This document shows positions 60,648 to 64,000 of a stretch of DNA of 64,000 nucleotides, one piece after another. Position 1 is the stretch's first letter; the number at the start of each line of letters is the position of its first letter. The DNA is taken from positions 6,650,001 through 6,714,000 of the forward strand of contig BSBM01000140.1 in NCBI GenBank assembly GCA_027924585.1, read 5' to 3'. The DNA is from Larix kaempferi (Eukaryota > Streptophyta > Pinopsida > Pinales > Pinaceae). The notes beneath the pieces were generated by a model. That model searched no databases. It was given only the letters and a program-made list of their open reading frames with translations, and was not told where the DNA came from. A program made the translations under genes and the position numbers.

Positions 60648-61341
60648 AAGTTAGGAAGGAATGTAGAAGGACTTTTTTTTGGCAGGGAATTATTTTCTAG
60701 ACTTGTACGAGCTATCTTGTTTAAGAAAATAAAATCTTCTAATAAGAGCCTGGAGAGGATGTTTTGCATGAGAATGGAGATTGGATGCATTGTGGATTAT
60801 TCCTGTGTCTGCTATACTTTGCTGTGAGATCTTTATTACTGTCTTGAACTATTTCATTGTATTAAATGATCTTGCTTCTCTCATTGCAAATAAAGTTTCT
60901 CTTTCATGAGTAATGAAACGTGTTATATTTAATCAGAAGCTATCTTCCGATATCTTTTATCTTTGCTGTAGCTTTCTCTTTAAGATTTAATGGCTGTCTG
61001 TTTATTCTTTAAGGTAAATCCTACAGCTCATTGCTCATGCTTTAAATTTGCTCCTTGCAGGGATAGTTAGATTTATTTCAGTTTTAGACTTAAATCTGTT
61101 TTCCAGTTTTGCATTTAGATTAAATTTAAACTAGGCACTTGCATATCATTATAAAATATAAAATCAAAAGAATGGTGGATCGGGCCATAACCGGTATAAT
61201 TGGAATAAAACTCCAAACCCACGGTTGTCGGAACCGCTAACCGGACGTATTCCCTACACCAAATAGTAGATAATCTAATTGGGATAATCTATCGGGGAGA
61301 ATCCCTTTCTGATTAATGCTGCGTTTTCTGGGGCATCAACA

Positions 61342-61346
61342 GGAGT
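61342..61346. repeat. Giant element target-site duplication, right (GGAGT)
   Basis: It is identical to 41608-41612; the chromovirus LTR resumes immediately after. Confidence 0.95.
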
Positions 61347-62483
61347 TAGAATCAGGTCATCTACAGGTCATATGACTGTAATTTTATTCTTACTGAGCTT
61401 CTAAATTTGACTGGGGTGCATTCACTAAGTCATCCCTCTCCTTCAGGGAAAAATCCTCTAGATTTAGCTGTGAATGTGAGAATGAGTGAGAAGAGAAGTA
61501 TGGATCTGATTTGAAGCTGGTTACTGATCTTGAAAACCTCTGATGTCTACAACAATGGTTGTATCAACTCTCATTCATCACTTGGGTGCACTCCCAAGAT
61601 CTATCTTCTTCCATGGATAAATATTCACCAAAACTAGCTGTAGAATCACTGCTGGAGGAATCCTATTCTTCGAATAACTGAGGCTCTTCAATGGAATCTG
61701 GAAGCATATGTTAATGGCTGCAATATATTGATATGAATCTACAAAACACTCACTGGAAACTATGGGCCTTGGGGCACATCACCCAAGAAGCACAACTGAG
61801 GCACATCACTCAACTAGAGAAGCATCAGAGCTCTCATGAGAAAACATAAATGATCAAAAGTGAGAGATGGAGTTAGAAACATTGTTAAATAGGAGAGAAG
61901 ACTTCTTCCTCAAGCTAGACACTCATGTGGGTGAAGGAGAGTGCATTCCTTGACAAGAATGGCAACTTATGACTAGAAAAACTTGCCTTCTTTTGTCTTC
62001 CTCCACTCAGATTAGCAAGTGTGCCTGGGTTAGCTTTTCTGCATTGTTGCTATTCTTTTCTGACTACTTTTCTTTCTTTTTCCACTTTATTTACTTTCTA
62101 CTTTCTTTCTTTTTCCTGATTTTGCCAAATTTTGTCAGTTTCCATCTTGGTGCATCTTGCCAACTTGTCTCTACTAGATTCCTTAGCTTTTCTGAGATTT
62201 ATCACTTAGGCAAGTTTGGCCTACTTGACCAATTCGAATTTCCTATCCAAGTCATCAACCACTTGGCACATTTATTAGTAATAATCATTTAAATGACAAT
62301 AATACAACTCATAAATAATTTAACTAAGCAATTAATTAATTATCCAGTAATTAATTAACTACTATGGTGTAATTGCCTCAAAACTTCCCCAATTAATTAA
62401 TTTCTTAATTAATTATGAAGTTAGACCCCTAGGGATAGGAGGATCCAAGGGATGACCAAGGTCACTAGGGAGGGGACATGACA
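61347..62483 (-). repeat. Chromovirus 5' LTR, right part
   Basis: It aligns with about 34836-35968 of the sister LTR and ends GGGGACATGACA. Confidence 0.93.
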
Positions 62484-62488
62484 GTAGG
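62484..62488. repeat. Chromovirus target-site duplication, right (GTAGG)
   Basis: It matches GAAGG at 33956-33960 in four of five positions. Confidence 0.6.
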
Positions 62489-62524
62489 GTAGCTATACCT
62501 CAACTTTCACATTCTTGGGAACTT

Positions 62525-62590
62525 TACCTTATTATCTGGGTTGTCTTTTAACACTTGTTGATAGAAGGATTTGAAGGTACCCTACAAGTC
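62525..62590. repeat. Direct repeat A, left copy
   Basis: A 65-base phrase containing GGGTTGTCTTTTAACACTTG and TTGATAGAAGGATTTGAA recurs at 63936-64000 with about five differences, and may continue past the window end. Confidence 0.85.
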
Positions 62591-62779
62591 AACAATATAT
62601 TTTTTCATACAAATTGTAGAAGATTGGTGGACATTATTTGGATGCCTAGCCCAATCAACCCTAACCAAACTATAAATTTTCTTGTCACCTCCTATGGAGG
62701 AATTTAGTTGGTTGATAATTACGAGTGTTGACTTTAATGGTCCAAACACTTTAACAATTTACCCCTTTAGCAGTTTTTT

Positions 62780-63770
62780 AGGCTTGTGGGGGTCTTTCTA
62801 AAACCACCTCTAAAAATGTTTTTAGAGCTTTTGGTGCGGTTTTTGAAACTCCCCACCAAAATTCATGAAAATTGAACTTTTGGTGGTGGTTTTTTAACAG
62901 CCACCTCCAAAAATTCGATTCTCATAAATTTTAGGTGGGGTTTTAAAATGAACGCCCCTGAATGTGTTTTTTAAGGTGCTTTGTTTACAACCCCCTCTAA
63001 AAGTCATGAGAATTGAATTTTTTGAGGCGGTTTTTTAACAAACACCTCTAAAATTTTGATTTTTATGACTTGGCGGGGGTTAGAATGAACGCCCCTAAAT
63101 GTGGGTTTTAAGGTAGTCTTTTGACAACCCCTCACTAAAATCCATGATAACTTAACTTTTGGAGGCGGTTTTTTAACAATCGCTTTGAAAAGTTCAATTC
63201 TCATGCCTTTTTTTTGGGGGGGGGAGTGGGTTAACAAGACCACCCTTACATATATTTTTGAAGGCAATGTTTTACAAAACCCTCCCTAAATGTCATGAGA
63301 ATTTAACTTTTGGAGGTGGTTTTTTCAAACCCCCCCTAAAAGTCATGAAAATTTAACTTTTGGAGGTGGTTTTTTAAAATGCCTCCCAAAAGTCATGACA
63401 ATTGAACGTGTGTAGGCGGTTGTTTTACAACCACATTTGAAAAGGTCAATTGTCATAAATTTTTATTTGTGGTTGGGGGGGTTAAAACAACCACCCCTAA
63501 ATATATTTTTCAATGTGGTATTTTGACAAACACCCCAACAATTTACAAGAAATTAACTTTTGGAGGCTATTTGTTAAAAACTACTACCATAAGTCAAATT
63601 CTCATGACTTTTAGGGGGGTCTAGAAAGACTACCCCTAGCTATTTTCAAGGAGATGTTTTGAAACCCCATTAAAATTAATGAGAATTGAACTTTTGGAGC
63701 TGATAGTGTTATAAAAAACCATTTTGAAAATCCTTGTTTTAGAGACGGTTTATATATGTCAGTTTTTATT
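62780..63770. repeat. Tandem GGAGGCGGTTTTTTAACA array, possibly CACTA subterminal
   Basis: About six units of roughly 100-150 bases each begin near AATTGAACTTTTGG and carry GGAGGCGGTTTTTTAACA, then a complementary CCACCTCTAAAA phrase, so short inverted repeats lie within a direct tandem array. Near 63765 the sequence TTTTTATTGTGGCAG resembles, in reverse complement, the CACTACAA-type end of CACTA transposons. No transposase and no left end were found, so the assignment is tentative. Confidence 0.45.
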
Positions 63771-63935
63771 GTGGCAGTTGCATCATGTGTTTGGGGTTAT
63801 ATGGGGTGATAATATATAATGATATTGGTTTATGTTGGAAATTTCACCAATATTAAGAGGGGGGTGAATCAGTATTGGGAACTTTTTAACCAATTTATCC
63901 TTCACTTGAAGTTATGTTAGCACCATTAATCATTT

Positions 63936-64000
63936 ATCCTTATTATATGGGTTGTCTTTTAACACTTGTTGATAGAAGGATTTGAAAGTATCCTATAAGT
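63936..64000. repeat. Direct repeat A, right copy
   Basis: This is a copy of 62525-62590 about 1.41 kb downstream, on the same strand, running off the window. Confidence 0.85.

Larger units (their letters stand above)
41613..61341 (+). mobile_element. Giant Ty3/gypsy element with gene-bearing 6.2-kb LTRs
   Basis: The element is 19.7 kb in total, with a 7.2-kb interior between LTRs of 6,227 and 6,284 bp, so LTRs make up almost two thirds of it. LTR ends are TGTTG and CAACA (CGACA in the 5' copy), and the 5-bp duplication is perfect. The interior is a single plus-strand gag-pol in one frame apart from breaks, in the order gag, knuckle, protease, archaeal-type RNase H, reverse transcriptase, decayed Ty3 RNase H, integrase. 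The LTRs carry an extra reading frame of about 1,078 codons. From memory, similar gag-pol proteins are annotated in flowering plants, so the pol is not novel as such. LTR similarity by eye is around 95 percent. Confidence 0.95.
55058..61341 (+). repeat. Giant element 3' LTR
   Basis: It aligns along its whole length with 41613-47839 and ends ...GGGGCATCAACA. It has the better-preserved upstream TATA box (56675-56682) and an independent set of breaks in the extra reading frame. Many differences from the 5' LTR look like C-to-T or G-to-A changes, as expected from methylated CpG decay. Confidence 0.95.
33961..62483 (-). mobile_element. Ty3/gypsy chromovirus, split by a younger element
   Basis: The minus-strand element has 2.0-kb LTRs: the 3' LTR on the left (33961-35968) and the 5' LTR on the right, which is divided into 40741-41612 and 61347-62483 by the giant element at 41613-61341. 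The interior (35969-40740) encodes gag, protease, reverse transcriptase, RNase H, integrase and a chromodomain. A near-match to the initiator-Met primer binding site lies next to the right LTR and a polypurine tract next to the left LTR. LTR ends on the plus strand are TGTAATATCC and GGGACATGACA. The LTRs differ at roughly 5-7 percent of sites by eye. Confidence 0.92.

Noticed and set aside
1-64000. tRNA, rRNA or intact host genes
   Set aside because: No cloverleaf-like box A/box B pairs, rRNA signatures or intact multi-exon host genes were recognised by reading; a tRNAscan or protein alignment run would be needed to exclude them fully.

Overview
This window looks like nuclear DNA from a large-genome seed plant. 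It contains no intact host gene that I can recognise. Nearly all coding signal belongs to transposable elements, all of them carrying stops and frameshifts. The families seen are a plant L1-type LINE with an RNase H tail, a Ty1/copia element and three Ty3/gypsy lineages. I cannot name the species.

Layout. 1-838 is a degraded acidic reading frame of unknown origin. 1586-8283 is a nearly full-length LINE on the minus strand, flanked by a 17-bp target-site duplication with one mismatch. 8957-12165 is a 3.2-kb purine-rich (GA)n/(TA)n tract built from two tandem copies of a 1.5-1.7 kb unit. 12166-19467 is mostly non-coding but holds a TATA box and a broken gene related to the plant mobile domain-like repeat proteins. 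19473-26177 is an internally deleted copia element with recognisable LTRs, PBS, PPT and 5-bp duplications. 29900-33960 is the gag-protease end of a minus-strand Ty3 element with no reverse transcriptase. 33961-62483 is a minus-strand chromovirus whose right LTR was split by a younger giant element at 41613-61341. 62484-64000 is a tandem array that resembles the subterminal repeats of a CACTA transposon.

The most interesting object is the young giant Ty3 element. Its LTRs are about 6.2-6.3 kb each and end in TGTTG...CAACA. It is flanked by a perfect GGAGT duplication, and the uninterrupted site is visible in the sister LTR of the host chromovirus. Each LTR carries a non-gag-pol reading frame (ancestrally about 1,078 codons), a TATA box upstream of that frame, a second TATA box downstream of it, and a GC-rich array of palindromic motifs near its 5' end. 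The interior encodes gag, protease, a second (archaeal-type) RNase H placed before the reverse transcriptase, a reverse transcriptase, a decayed Ty3-type RNase H and an integrase.

How the pieces fit. The chromovirus inserted beside the 5' leader of the older Ty3 element. The giant element then inserted into the chromovirus LTR. Every element is decayed, so the window records successive insertions rather than cooperating genes. Statements about family lineage rest on remembered motif patterns and were not checked against a database.
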